A DNA stretch of 64,000 bases from Leptospirales bacterium (lineage in GTDB: Bacteria; Spirochaetota; Leptospiria; Leptospirales; Leptonemataceae), in contig JAEUSB010000017.1 in the NCBI GenBank assembly GCA_016788865.1, positions 1 to 64,000 on the forward strand. Reading direction: 5' to 3'. Shown one piece after another: positions 1 through 8,867 of the stretch (position 1 is its first letter; every line of letters starts with the position of its first letter). The translations under genes were made by a program, and so were the position numbers. The notes under the pieces are model-generated. The model ran no database searches and was not told where the DNA came from. It saw only the letters and a program-made list of their open reading frames with translations.

Positions 1-873
1 CATGGGATACACGGGAGGGGATCGCTTAATTCCCTCACGACCACTTCCATTTCGAAGCAACTTCAAACCGCCCCGGGCACCGAGTTCCCATTCGAACTCC
101 GTAGGCAACCGCTTTCCAGTCCATCTCGCGTATTGCTGTGCGTCTTCAAAGGAAGCCAGGACAAACGGATGGTCTGCCGTTCCTTCAGGATACTGACCCG
201 TTAGCCGCCATTCTTCGGGCAATGCGTGGCCGGCTCGTTTGCAGAAGAACAGGTACTCACGATTGGTCACCTCATATTGATCCATATAGAAGGTTTCAAT
301 TCGCGGTGTAACCTGAGGTGAACGATCAAAGAAATGCAGATTGTAGTTGTCGGCGGCAGGATCTTCGCCCTGGCCGTAGACTAGAAAGTCCCATTCAACC
401 CGGAGCATTATCTTTTTGTCGACTTCATTGCGTACGCGAGCCGGCGGGAGCACCGGTGCCGGTCCCGTCGTACTTTGTGGCTTGTAAACTGTGGGAGAGA
501 GTTCCACACCTACCCGGTCGCCAGGGCTAACTATATGTGGTTCGCTTAGTTCAAATGATCCACACAGGGTTGTCATTCCATTGACGGCGACTCTATCGAT
601 CTTGAAGGTTCCGACTTCTTCGCCGTCCGGGGACATGAGGATCATATCATTTTCTTTCTCAAAAAAGAAGGCTCGAACTTGGGCTTCATCAGCCCTCCGT
701 AGCGAAGGAACCTCGCTGGCCTGGGCGCAAAGGGCCTGCTTCTCAGGCTGGACTGATTCCACGACGCCCCGCTGGACGAACTTTCCCGGTCTGCGTTCAG
801 AACGATCGCGGCCTGAAACTCCGACCTGACTCAGGCAGAATACCAATAATAGAGGAAAGAGAATGCGTTTCAT
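1..873 (-). CDS. Formylglycine-generating-enzyme-like (SUMF1/FGE-sulfatase domain) exported protein, 3' end outside window
   Basis: The frame is open from ATG at 873 down to base 1 (291 codons, no stop), so the gene is cut by the window edge. Residues 1-20 look like a signal peptide (KR, then a hydrophobic run ending near VGVSG). Residues 21-185 are a region I do not recognise. From about residue 190 the FGE-sulfatase fold begins: FYMDQYEVTNREY at 196-208, then HPFVLASFEDAQQYARWTGK at 235-254 and RLPTEFEWELGARGG, the usual start of this family. Members either make formylglycine in sulfatases or, more often in bacteria, are non-heme-iron or structural relatives of unknown substrate. The catalytic C-terminal part lies outside, so true FGE activity cannot be judged. 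Transcribed divergently from the 72-aa gene at 1178. Confidence 0.85.
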   Translation of the reverse strand, partial: MKRILFPLLLVFCLSQVGVSGRDRSERRPGKFVQRGVVESVQPEKQALCAQASEVPSLRRADEAQVRAFFFEKENDMILMSPDGEEVGTFKIDRVAVNGMTTLCGSFELSEPHIVSPGDRVGVELSPTVYKPQSTTGPAPVLPPARVRNEVDKKIMLRVEWDFLVYGQGEDPAADNYNLHFFDRSPQVTPRIETFYMDQYEVTNREYLFFCKRAGHALPEEWRLTGQYPEGTADHPFVLASFEDAQQYARWTGKRLPTEFEWELGARGGLKLLRNGSGREGIKRSPPVYPM

Positions 874-1177
874 CGTGATTTCCTTTTAAAAATCGGTCAA
901 AAACCGGGCGTGTGGGGCCATCTTTTTGAATTTTCAGACATTTTCCACGAAATCGGGACCTTTTCTGTCACAGGGGGCTGGTATGCTGTCTCTTGTTGAA
1001 ACGATTCAGTTTTTTTTGCTAACGATCTAAAATATACTTGTCGTTTGTATAGGTATCAGTTGTTTAGTCGTATGCGAGAAAAATCTGTTGTTTTTTCACG
1101 CAAATCGAAGTATTTTTGAAATGAGACATAAACTTTGGCGGCGGAATGGTCGTCAGAGAGTATGTGAGGAGGCCAGC

Positions 1178-1396
1178 ATGATCGTCAAAAAACTCGAAAG
1201 TCCCCTCTATTACCGCCAGAAGCGGGAAGGCCTGCCAGGCCGTGGCTTTGAAGCCCCGGTTGCGGCTAACCGCAAGAGTTTCGATCAGTATCTGTTGGAG
1301 GCCTTTCAGGGTGAAGTAGTGCAAGAGGGAAAGAGATTTTCTTCTCGGGTTAGCCCCGTTCAGCGCGAAAACCTGATCAGGCTCGGGCAGATTTAG
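1178..1396 (+). CDS. Small basic protein of unknown function (72 aa)
   Basis: ATG at 1178 follows a GAGGAGG-type ribosome binding site at about 1165-1171, which decides this start over upstream in-frame codons. The 72-residue product is hydrophilic and basic, with no signal peptide or membrane segment (it starts MIVKKLESPLYYRQKREGLP). I do not recognise a family. Its last 20 bases overlap the 3' end of the convergent membrane-protein gene. The good ribosome site and amino-acid composition argue that it is real; the opposite-strand reading here lacks both. Confidence 0.55.
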   Translation: MIVKKLESPLYYRQKREGLPGRGFEAPVAANRKSFDQYLLEAFQGEVVQEGKRFSSRVSPVQRENLIRLGQI

Positions 1397-1994
1397 CACT
1401 GCGCTTCCTGGGGGAGGTTTCCTCCTCCGGGTGAAGCTCGGGCAGCAACCTTCCCTGGAACCGTTCAGGATGGATTGTTGTCTCAGAAAGCGCCTGACCA
1501 GCAAGGACAGCCAGACCGGCCAGTGTCAGCCCGTATAGATACGTCCAGAAACGCACGTGAAAGTCCCCGCTGTGCATGCTCGTATGAATCGGATTGGGCC
1601 AGATCAAACCAGCCACATAGATTAAGGCAGTCAGGACGAGGATGACGCGGTACACCGTTTGCCGGAAGGGAATGTTGAACGTTGCAAGCAATAGACCAAA
1701 AAGGGACGGAAGAAGAAAAACCAGCTTTGTCTTGGATCCAACATCGGCGTATTCTTCAGACGCAAACGTTATGCGATAGTCTATCCAGGGAAACATGGCT
1801 ATGAAGAAAGCCGCAACGCAAATCGCATAGAATCCAAGCTGCGTGAACTTCAGTTCACGGGCGATTGTAGCAAACTCAGCCGCCATGCCACGCGTCATCC
1901 GCTCAACTCCAATTCGAGTAACGCGTACAAACTCCAGTTCAAATTGCAAAACCGATTTGAAGATTTCCTTCAGCCGCTGACGATCAGGAAACAC
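1377..1994 (-). CDS. Membrane protein of unknown function
   Basis: A 205-residue product starting at GTG 1994. The preceding GAGGTGA sits about 6 bases upstream, inside the end of the RidA-like gene, so the two genes overlap by 11 bases and are probably translationally coupled. After a soluble N-terminal stretch of about 50 residues there are four hydrophobic segments (roughly 51-70, 88-106, 112-132, 145-168), followed by a charged basic tail ending KRSAKSARA. No family recognised. It is last in the run NlpC/P60 - RidA - membrane protein. Confidence 0.75.
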   Translation of the reverse strand: MFPDRQRLKEIFKSVLQFELEFVRVTRIGVERMTRGMAAEFATIARELKFTQLGFYAICVAAFFIAMFPWIDYRITFASEEYADVGSKTKLVFLLPSLFGLLLATFNIPFRQTVYRVILVLTALIYVAGLIWPNPIHTSMHSGDFHVRFWTYLYGLTLAGLAVLAGQALSETTIHPERFQGRLLPELHPEEETSPRKRSAKSARA

Positions 1995-2436
1995 TGAAAC
2001 TCACCTCTAATTCAACAGTTGCATTCAAGGGGAGGGAGCTTACGCCGACCGCCGCGCGTGCGTGAATGCCTGCGTCCCCAAAGACCTCGCGAGCCAGGTC
2101 AGACGCACCATTGGCAACCTTGTGCTGTTCGGTAAATTCGGCAGAGCTAGCAACGAAGGCGCCCAATCGCAGAACACGTTTCAGTTCGTTTTCATTGCAG
2201 ACCAGGAGAGCGGCCGCGACTGCGTTGAGAAAGCATTGTCGCATGGCGGCCTGCGCTTCTTCCACGGACCGTCCTGGAATCATCTGTCCGGTTAACAGGA
2301 GTTGGCCCTCTTTCAAAGGGAGTTGACCGCTGACATAAACGATGCCATTCTCCCGAACTGATGGCACGTAAGATGCAATGGGTGGATTCACCGCGGGCAG
2401 ACTGAGGCCCAATTCACTCAAGCGCTTCCGAATCAC
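1984..2436 (-). CDS. RidA-family (YjgF/YER057c/UK114) protein
   Basis: RidA-fold proteins hydrolyse reactive enamine/imine intermediates of amino-acid metabolism or have related roles. The 150-residue product from GTG 2436 begins VIRKRLSELGLSLPAV, the usual start of the longer RidA subfamily, and continues with VYVSGQLPL, a GR-x-VEEAQAAMRQC helix region and the closing NATVELEVSF strand. The frame extends 36 codons further upstream, but that would overlap the NlpC/P60 gene and adds non-homologous sequence, so the GTG is preferred. The canonical catalytic arginine near the end of RidA (around an I-E-x-E-A-x-A segment) is not obvious, which suggests a non-canonical subfamily. Confidence 0.8.
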   Translation of the reverse strand: MIRKRLSELGLSLPAVNPPIASYVPSVRENGIVYVSGQLPLKEGQLLLTGQMIPGRSVEEAQAAMRQCFLNAVAAALLVCNENELKRVLRLGAFVASSAEFTEQHKVANGASDLAREVFGDAGIHARAAVGVSSLPLNATVELEVSFSVS

Positions 2437-2476
2437 ACGGAATCTTTTTTTCAACCGCGTGGTACGGAAAGTGTTT

Positions 2477-2935
2477 TTATTGGCCGAAAACGGTCCTTGC
2501 GCCAGCATACCGCTGCTTCCAGTAGGAAATGCGCATGTCGGCAAAACTCACTTTCTTCCCCGTGGACGGAGCATGTATAAACGTGAGATTGCCCACGTAG
2601 ATACCCACATGGCTGACTTTCTGGTCATCAATCTTAAAGAAGACCAGATCGCCCACACGAGGAACCTTGATGGGTTTCATTTCGTTGTATTGCACACTGG
2701 CATCGCGGGCTAGTTTGTAACCGGCCTTTTTATAGACGTACCCTGTAAAGCCAGAGCAGTCAAATCCTTCGGGTGTCTGACCGCCAAACTTATAAGGGAC
2801 GCCCAGGTATTTCTTTGCAATCTCCACTATGCCCCCGCCGTCGTAAACGGTGGTGCGGCGATCGGCGATCTCTGTGGTCTCAGCCTGCAAGGCAACAGCC
2901 AGAAGCAGGATGGTGAGAACGGTGCAAAATCTCAT
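2477..2935 (-). CDS. NlpC/P60-family peptidoglycan hydrolase
   Basis: Probable secreted cell-wall endopeptidase cleaving within peptide stems. From ATG 2935 the product is 152 residues: signal peptide about 1-18 (CTVLTILLLAVALQA), short linker, then the NlpC/P60 domain. The catalytic dyad and third polar residue are visible: Cys60 in FDCSGF, His109 in SHVGIYVG and His121 in FIHAP. The upstream extension of the frame to 3148 lacks a signal peptide and runs into the divergent operon's leader, so the short start is chosen. First gene of a minus-strand run with RidA and a membrane protein; transcribed away from the ABC importer genes, with 163 bp between the two starts. Confidence 0.9.
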   Translation of the reverse strand: MRFCTVLTILLLAVALQAETTEIADRRTTVYDGGGIVEIAKKYLGVPYKFGGQTPEGFDCSGFTGYVYKKAGYKLARDASVQYNEMKPIKVPRVGDLVFFKIDDQKVSHVGIYVGNLTFIHAPSTGKKVSFADMRISYWKQRYAGARTVFGQ

Positions 2936-3098
2936 ATTCTCAGTATCGGCTAAAAAGGATATAGAATAACCTCCTCCGGAGTCGCAAACCGGTCTTTGTC
3001 CACCTCCATGGAAGCCGACCTGCGCAGCAGACAAGACGTTGGACCTTTCCGAGCGCGATTCAGTTGCCAAAAAAAGCACGCTGTTGAAAGTCGAGCCC

Positions 3099-5039
3099 AT
3101 GCATTTTCGCTGGCTCGCGCTGCTACTCCTTGCTGCAGCCTGCAGCAATAATCCTTACGGCGAGTTCCCCAGGGGAAAAGTACTCATGACGGCATTGTCG
3201 GATGACATTCGCACGCTTGATCCGGCGCGCGTGGGGGACACAACGTCCAACAGCGTGGCGTCAAACATTCACGACACACCGTACGAATACCATTATCTCA
3301 AACGTCCTTTGGAAATCAAAACATCCATGGCAACTGCATTGCCCAGAACAGGGAGCGCCGTTCACAATGGTCGCACCTATGAAACGTTTGAATTCTCAAT
3401 TCGCAAGGGCCTGCGTTATGCAGACGACGCCTGCTTTGCGGGTGGGCTAGGACGAGAAATCAAAATCGACGACATCATCTTTGGAATCAAACGCTCGGCC
3501 GACAATGCCATTGATCCTTACGGCTTTGGAATCTTGCAGGGTCATATCGTGGGTTACGACGACTACTCAAAGCAACTCGAACTGGCGCATAAGGCAGACG
3601 ACGGCAAACAAGATACGAACATCCAGCGCGCCTACGAAGAATCAATTCCAGGTGTGCGAAAGTTGGACGACTACACTCTACAAGTTCTTTTGACCGATTC
3701 GTTTCCTCAGATAGTCTATTTCTTTACGATGGTGTCCGGCAGCCCGCAACCGCGCGAATGTGTGGAGTACTACAATGGGCAAAACGGGAGACCACCGTAC
3801 GATCGCAAAGTGGCTGCCTCAGGGCCCTTCATCATTAAGGAATGGCATAGCAACTACAAAATAGTCCTGGCAAGAAATCCAAATTATAGGAAGGACGATT
3901 TCTACCCTTCAGAAGGCCAGCCTGGTGACAGAGCAGAAGGTTTGCTGGATCGGGCGGGGAAGCCATTGCCCCTGCTTGATGAAGTCAACATGCAGATCAT
4001 TAAAACGGTGCCGCCGCTATGGACGTTATTCGATCAGGGGTATCTTGACCGGGCAGGGATTCCAAAAGAAGTTTACAATCAGGTCGTAGCAAATCAAGAT
4101 CTGACCCCTGATTACCGTGCGCGCGGTGTGCGACTTGATATTGAAGTTGATGTCGCGTCCTATTACTGGGTTTTCAATTTTGCTGATCCGGTTCTAAAAA
4201 ACAAGAAACTGAGACAAGCGCTGAGTCTGGTCCTCGATCGAAACGAAATGCTGGGCAGATTCTTGAATGGCCGCGGCGTAATCGCGCACTCGATCATACC
4301 GCCCGGAATTGAAGGTTACTCCGAGACATACAGGAATCCATACTCGGTTGTCGATTTAAATCGTGCGAAACAACTATTGGCCGAGGCGGGTTACCCGGGT
4401 GGAATCGATCCTGCTACAAAAAAGCCACTCAAGTTACTATTTACCACTGTTGCCTCTCCAGGATCTACAAGTACGTACAAATTCTACGCCGATAGCTTCG
4501 CGCAGGTAAACGTGGAGCTCAAGGTAGAGCAACTCGATTGGCCGACGGTGATTCAGAAAAAGAACAAAAAGGACTTTCAGATCATCGCAGGTGGATGGCA
4601 CGCTGACTATCCGGATCCCCAGAATTTTCTGCAGTTACTTTATGGACCCAATAGCAACAACTCCTTCAACGAGGGCAATTATCAGAATCCAGCTTACGAT
4701 GCGCTTTATGTTCAAATGAAGAACATGCGCCCGGGCCCTGAGCGCCAACGTTTGATTCGGTCCATGCTGGACATCCTTTCCGAGGATGCTCCAATCATTA
4801 CCCAGTTCTTCCCCATTACGTACGGGCTTTCGCACAAGTGGTTTGCTCCGTTTCGCCCGCATCCAACCAATCTAAATCAGCTCAAGTTTCGCGATCTGGA
4901 TCCATCCGAGCGTCAAGAACTTGTGCAGAAATGGAATCGAACACCGTGGGCCGGATACGTTCTGCTCATTGCAGTAATCCTGGCGATATTGATTCCTGGT
5001 TTCCTTGCATACAAGAGTTATAGCAAGAGGTTAAGTTGA
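3099..5039 (+). CDS. Oligopeptide-type ABC transporter substrate-binding lipoprotein (SBP_bac_5) with C-terminal membrane anchor
   Basis: Binds peptides or similar solutes for the permeases encoded directly downstream. From ATG 3099 the product has 646 residues. A lipoprotein signal is clear (WLALLLLAAAC, lipid Cys15). The body has the SBP_bac_5 layout: LDPARVGDTTSN near the N-terminus, ASGPFIIKEW mid-protein, and a late segment RPHPTNLNQL. Unusually, residues about 619-640 form a strong hydrophobic helix (YVLLIAVILAILIPGFLAY) followed by a basic tail, so the protein may be anchored at both ends. The TGA overlaps the next start (TGATG), indicating coupling to the permease gene. Confidence 0.9.
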   Translation: MHFRWLALLLLAAACSNNPYGEFPRGKVLMTALSDDIRTLDPARVGDTTSNSVASNIHDTPYEYHYLKRPLEIKTSMATALPRTGSAVHNGRTYETFEFSIRKGLRYADDACFAGGLGREIKIDDIIFGIKRSADNAIDPYGFGILQGHIVGYDDYSKQLELAHKADDGKQDTNIQRAYEESIPGVRKLDDYTLQVLLTDSFPQIVYFFTMVSGSPQPRECVEYYNGQNGRPPYDRKVAASGPFIIKEWHSNYKIVLARNPNYRKDDFYPSEGQPGDRAEGLLDRAGKPLPLLDEVNMQIIKTVPPLWTLFDQGYLDRAGIPKEVYNQVVANQDLTPDYRARGVRLDIEVDVASYYWVFNFADPVLKNKKLRQALSLVLDRNEMLGRFLNGRGVIAHSIIPPGIEGYSETYRNPYSVVDLNRAKQLLAEAGYPGGIDPATKKPLKLLFTTVASPGSTSTYKFYADSFAQVNVELKVEQLDWPTVIQKKNKKDFQIIAGGWHADYPDPQNFLQLLYGPNSNNSFNEGNYQNPAYDALYVQMKNMRPGPERQRLIRSMLDILSEDAPIITQFFPITYGLSHKWFAPFRPHPTNLNQLKFRDLDPSERQELVQKWNRTPWAGYVLLIAVILAILIPGFLAYKSYSKRLS

Positions 5040-6022
5040 TGGGCCTGTACGTCGTTCGCAGAATTCTCTACACTATTCCGGTCTTTCTCGGAGTGTATGC
5101 CATCACGTTCGCGCTTTTTCATATGCGCGATCCTATTGCGATTGCGAAGGTCCATAAACCTCAGGCCAGCATCAAAGTGCTTCAGGCCTGGGTGCGAAAC
5201 AACAATCTGCATCTACCACGATTCCTGAACCTTCCGTCTGACGCCGAGGTGGAGCTAGCGGATGGAGAGAAGCATCCTGAACTCAAAACCAAAAGCGTCT
5301 TCTATTCGCAGTTTTTCCTGGGGCTAAGCGACCTGATTCGCCTTGACCTGGGTGTGGACAAGAGCAAGGAGCCAATAGGCGCGGCCATCCGGCAGCGGGC
5401 GCCGTACTCATTCGCAGTTGCTGCGCCAACCTTCCTGTTATCACTCATATTTTCTGTTTCTATGGCATTATTCATTGCTTACTTTCGCGAATCCGCGCTC
5501 GATATTTCCACTTTGTTCGTAACTGTTGCGATGATGAGCATTCCGATTCCCGTGTATTTGTTGGGGTGCAATCTGCTATTTGGAAAGGTGTTGAAGTTCG
5601 TCCCGGTGTACAATCATGCGCTGCTGCCGATTCTTGTTGCGTTTCTAGCCGGTCTCGGCGGCCACATTAGATTCTACCGAACTGTTTTCCTGGAACAAAT
5701 GGAACAGGACTACATCCGAACAGCCCGGGCCAAGGGCGTAAGCGAAGCGGGTGTCCTCTTCAAGCACGTCCTTCCCAACTCTTTAATACCAATCTTAACG
5801 TCTGTCGTAATGTCATTGCCGTTTCTCATCACCGGCTCCTTAATCCTCGAAAACTTTTTTGGAATTCCCGGAATGGGCGACATGATGTATTCTGCCATTC
5901 TGGCGCAGGATTTCCAGGTAATTAAAGTGATCGTGTACCTGGGATCAATTCTCTATATGCTGGGCAGCTTGCTGACTGACATATCTTACATACTGGCAGA
6001 TCCTCGCGTGGTGCTCGAATGA
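5039..6022 (+). CDS. Peptide-type ABC transporter permease (OppB/DppB class)
   Basis: Inner-membrane half of the importer channel. 327 residues starting at ATG 5039, which shares its A with the upstream TGA. The N-terminus (LYVVRRILYTIPVFLGVY) is typical of OppB/DppB. A long extracytoplasmic loop of about 90 residues follows the first helix, then five helices. The cytoplasmic EAA loop that contacts the ATPase is readable near residues 221-245 (RTARAKGVSEAGVLFKH, then LPNSLIPI). It overlaps the next permease gene by four bases (ATGA). Confidence 0.92.
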   Translation: MGLYVVRRILYTIPVFLGVYAITFALFHMRDPIAIAKVHKPQASIKVLQAWVRNNNLHLPRFLNLPSDAEVELADGEKHPELKTKSVFYSQFFLGLSDLIRLDLGVDKSKEPIGAAIRQRAPYSFAVAAPTFLLSLIFSVSMALFIAYFRESALDISTLFVTVAMMSIPIPVYLLGCNLLFGKVLKFVPVYNHALLPILVAFLAGLGGHIRFYRTVFLEQMEQDYIRTARAKGVSEAGVLFKHVLPNSLIPILTSVVMSLPFLITGSLILENFFGIPGMGDMMYSAILAQDFQVIKVIVYLGSILYMLGSLLTDISYILADPRVVLE

Positions 6023-7050
6023 TCGTCATCCTTTTCGATCTGTTCTGGATTTGCGTTGCTGTTGCAATTGCGCTGGGACTGCGCACCTTCCTGAAGACGG
6101 AAACGCTCAAGGATGCAAGACGGGAGCTCTGGGGCAAGCGACGCGTGCGTGTCGCTTTCTTCGCGATTTCCGTCTACGTGGTGGTTGGCCTGTTAAGCCA
6201 GATCAAGATTCCGGGAACGGGAAAGATTGCTGATCCAAGCTTGCTCGATCTTGCATTTTCGAGCATGCCCAGGGAGCGGACCTATAGTGCACCCTTTGCC
6301 GCCGAAGTTACGGGCATCAAGCTGCGAAAAGAGGAATACCAGCAGAATCAGGTAAAGGGAATTCATTTGCTTGGGACAGATATAAACGGCGGCGACATCC
6401 TCTATTCAGTCATGCAGGGAGCGGGAACGGCATTGATCCTCTCCTTCGGAACTGCTGCTGTTGCTTTTCCGATTGGAATTGCATTTGGAATTATTTCGGG
6501 TTGGTTTGGGGGTAAGTTGGACGACTTAATTCAGTGGGTAATGGCAACCATTGCCAGCATTCCCTGGCTTCTGTTTGTCATTGCGTTCCTTATGGTTTTT
6601 GGTCGCGGGATCTTCTGGATCTGTCTCGCAATTGGTCTGACATCATGGGTGGGTACAGCCAGGTTGATACGTGGCGAGACCATGAAGCAAAAGAACCTGG
6701 ATTACATTACTGCCGCGCGTGCAACGGGTATTTCTATCTTCAGGATTCTCACAAAGCATTTGTTGCCCAACGTCCGATACCTCATCATCATAGACTTCAC
6801 GTTGTTTTGTTCCTCTGTAATACTTGCGGAAAGTATACTTACTTTCATCGGGATTGGTGTGGAGCAAGGGACGGCATCCTGGGGAGCCATGCTTGTTGAG
6901 GCTGAAAAAGAGCTTATGCGTTCACCTTCTATCTGGTGGGTGTTTGTTGGCAGCGCCTTTGTTGGCATTTTTCCCCTTGTGCTTTCGCTCAACATTGTTG
7001 GAGACGCGCTGCGCGACGCGCTCGATCCCAGGACAAGCAGTTCCAGGTAG
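6019..7050 (+). CDS. Peptide-type ABC transporter permease (OppC/DppC class)
   Basis: Second channel subunit, 343 residues, start ATG 6019 overlapping the preceding stop. An N-terminal helix and a soluble segment are followed by the five-helix BPD_transp_1 domain. HLLGTDINGGDILYSVMQG (around 115-133) is the usual OppC entry motif, and the EAA loop reads ITAARATGISIFRIL then KHLLPN. It ends the three-gene plus-strand block and is 19 bp from the convergent chemoreceptor gene. The ATPase gene is not directly downstream but beyond that receptor gene. Confidence 0.92.
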   Translation: MIVILFDLFWICVAVAIALGLRTFLKTETLKDARRELWGKRRVRVAFFAISVYVVVGLLSQIKIPGTGKIADPSLLDLAFSSMPRERTYSAPFAAEVTGIKLRKEEYQQNQVKGIHLLGTDINGGDILYSVMQGAGTALILSFGTAAVAFPIGIAFGIISGWFGGKLDDLIQWVMATIASIPWLLFVIAFLMVFGRGIFWICLAIGLTSWVGTARLIRGETMKQKNLDYITAARATGISIFRILTKHLLPNVRYLIIIDFTLFCSSVILAESILTFIGIGVEQGTASWGAMLVEAEKELMRSPSIWWVFVGSAFVGIFPLVLSLNIVGDALRDALDPRTSSSR

Positions 7051-7069
7051 ACTGTAGTGTTTTAAGGGA

Positions 7070-8788
7070 CTAGATCTGAAAGCGGGCAACTGTCTTCAGT
7101 AGTTCCTCTGAGCTTTCGCGCAATGTTGCCGCGAGTCCCTGAAGTTCCTGTGTGCTCGAGCTTACGGACTGCGCTGTGCTCGATACATTGCCGATTGTTG
7201 TTTCAATTTCACGCGTGGCACGTTTTTGTTCTGCCAAACTTGTTATGATTTCTGATGAAGTTGAAACAAGCCCGCTCGCATTGTCTGAAATGTTCTGCGC
7301 GTCAATGGTTTGAAGGCTGATCTTCTCCATCACAGTTTCAGAGAAACGATCGATCTTCTTAACGTCCTGTACAATTCCACCGAGGTTGCTTGCAACCGAA
7401 TCTACCTGGACCGTTCCCTTCTTGATGGAGTCCAATGACGCATGAATGAGTGCCGTAACTTCTTTTGCACTTGCAAGCGTCCGATCTGCGAGTTTGGTAA
7501 TTTCTTGCGCCACAACGGCAAAGCCGCGTCCAGCATCACCGGCCCTTGCCGCTTCGATCGCCGCATTCAGTGAAAGCAAATTCGTGCGGTCGGAAATTTC
7601 AGTGATGATTCCAACGAATTCTGTAATTTTGCTCGCAGTGGATTGGATTCGCGCCATTGCTTCCGTTGCGGCCTTGATCTGTTCTTCTCCACCCTTGGCC
7701 TTTTCCGATGCCGAGCGCGACAACCCGGTCAGTTCTTGCATCGATCCTCTGACTTCCATGTTTGATTTGGATAACAGCATTAGACTTTGATTAATCGCTT
7801 CCATCGATTGGACGGATGTGCTCACACGATCGCTCACGCTTTCTGCGGATGCTGCCATCTCCTCCATCGCGGCCGATGCTTGCTCAGCCGCTGCGGCCTG
7901 ATCCTGCGCGCCTGCTGCAAATTGTCCTGAAAATGAAACCAGATTCTCTGCTGACTCCTGTGTCCGCACGCCGGTTTGTTTTATCAGTAGAATCATTTGT
8001 CGAATGTTGACGATCATCTCCTTCAGTGACGACGAGACCTCACCAACTTCACCGCGAATAACTGTTCCACCTTCAAAACGCGCGTTGAGTTCTCCACCGG
8101 AAATCTTGCGTGTCCAATCGATAAGTCGATGCAGCGGTGCCAGTGTATAACTCACCAGCAACCAGATGGCAGGAACAGTGAGTACGAGCAAGATACCGGC
8201 GAGAACAGAAATACGAAATCGGAGTTTGCTTAACTCGGCACCGTGCTCGGCCGGATCGCGGCCTACGTACAACATTCCGATTGTCTTGCCGTCGGCGCCC
8301 TTGATCGGCTCATAAACCGACTCAAGAATTTTACCGGCGACATCCGCCGCGCCCATGAACGACTCACCCTTTACCAGGGTAATGTCTTCAACCTTTTGTG
8401 AGACCTTTGTGCCAACGGCACGGGAACCGTCCGGGAGGCGAATGGTTGTCGCGACGCGAATGTTCTTTTTGAAAATCGTAACTTCTGAACCGGTAATTCG
8501 GCTGATCTTATCGACAAGGGCAAGATTCCCATCGATCAGCAATTGACCGCGATAGAGTTTTCCATTGTCCTCGTCGATTCTCCAGTCCCCATCGCCGCGT
8601 GCGTCAAGGTAGGCCGCCATGGCCATGACATTCGCCTGAAGCTCCTCGTGGATCATATGAACCATCAGGCGCTCGATAGAAATTGCAATGAAACCAACGA
8701 TAATTGAGGTACTGACGAGAAAAGCCGCCAGGAACAAGGCGATAAATCGGACTTTAAGACTGGAGAATCCGCTCGCTACATTGCTCAT
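7070..8788 (-). CDS. Methyl-accepting chemotaxis protein with single Cache sensor
   Basis: Chemoreceptor that couples an extracytoplasmic signal to CheA/CheW. 572 residues from ATG 8788 (longer in-frame starts would precede the first helix). TM1 about 13-35; periplasmic sensor 40-190 with features of the sCache_3 type (a YEPIKGADGKTIGMLYVG strand-turn near 159-176); TM2 about 192-216; HAMP about 217-268; signalling coiled coil about 280-560. The hairpin tip is well conserved (ISDRTNLLSLNAAIEAARAG at 398-417, then GRGFAVVAQEI). It lies between the permease and ATPase genes of a peptide importer on the opposite strand, so a link between peptide uptake and taxis is a fair guess but no more. Confidence 0.93.
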   Translation of the reverse strand: MSNVASGFSSLKVRFIALFLAAFLVSTSIIVGFIAISIERLMVHMIHEELQANVMAMAAYLDARGDGDWRIDEDNGKLYRGQLLIDGNLALVDKISRITGSEVTIFKKNIRVATTIRLPDGSRAVGTKVSQKVEDITLVKGESFMGAADVAGKILESVYEPIKGADGKTIGMLYVGRDPAEHGAELSKLRFRISVLAGILLVLTVPAIWLLVSYTLAPLHRLIDWTRKISGGELNARFEGGTVIRGEVGEVSSSLKEMIVNIRQMILLIKQTGVRTQESAENLVSFSGQFAAGAQDQAAAAEQASAAMEEMAASAESVSDRVSTSVQSMEAINQSLMLLSKSNMEVRGSMQELTGLSRSASEKAKGGEEQIKAATEAMARIQSTASKITEFVGIITEISDRTNLLSLNAAIEAARAGDAGRGFAVVAQEITKLADRTLASAKEVTALIHASLDSIKKGTVQVDSVASNLGGIVQDVKKIDRFSETVMEKISLQTIDAQNISDNASGLVSTSSEIITSLAEQKRATREIETTIGNVSSTAQSVSSSTQELQGLAATLRESSEELLKTVARFQI

Positions 8789-8867
8789 ACTAGATATAAC
8801 TTCGGAGTTGGCAGGCTGGCTCTTAATTTCAATTGCCAAAAGTCCGAAAACCCGGACCACTGGACGG

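Noticed and set aside
1028-1038. TAAAAT/TATACT as promoter -10 for the 72-aa gene
   Set aside because: No matching -35 box at correct spacing and the leader would be about 140 bases.
1073-1103. Imperfect inverted repeat (TGCGAGAAAAA / TTTTTTCACGCA)
   Set aside because: It contains a mismatch and the arms are mostly A/T, so it could be chance in an A/T-rich leader.
1064-1504. Minus-strand open frame of 146 codons
   Set aside because: It is opposite the 72-aa gene, which has a good ribosome site, and reaches into the convergent membrane-protein gene; composition is not protein-like.
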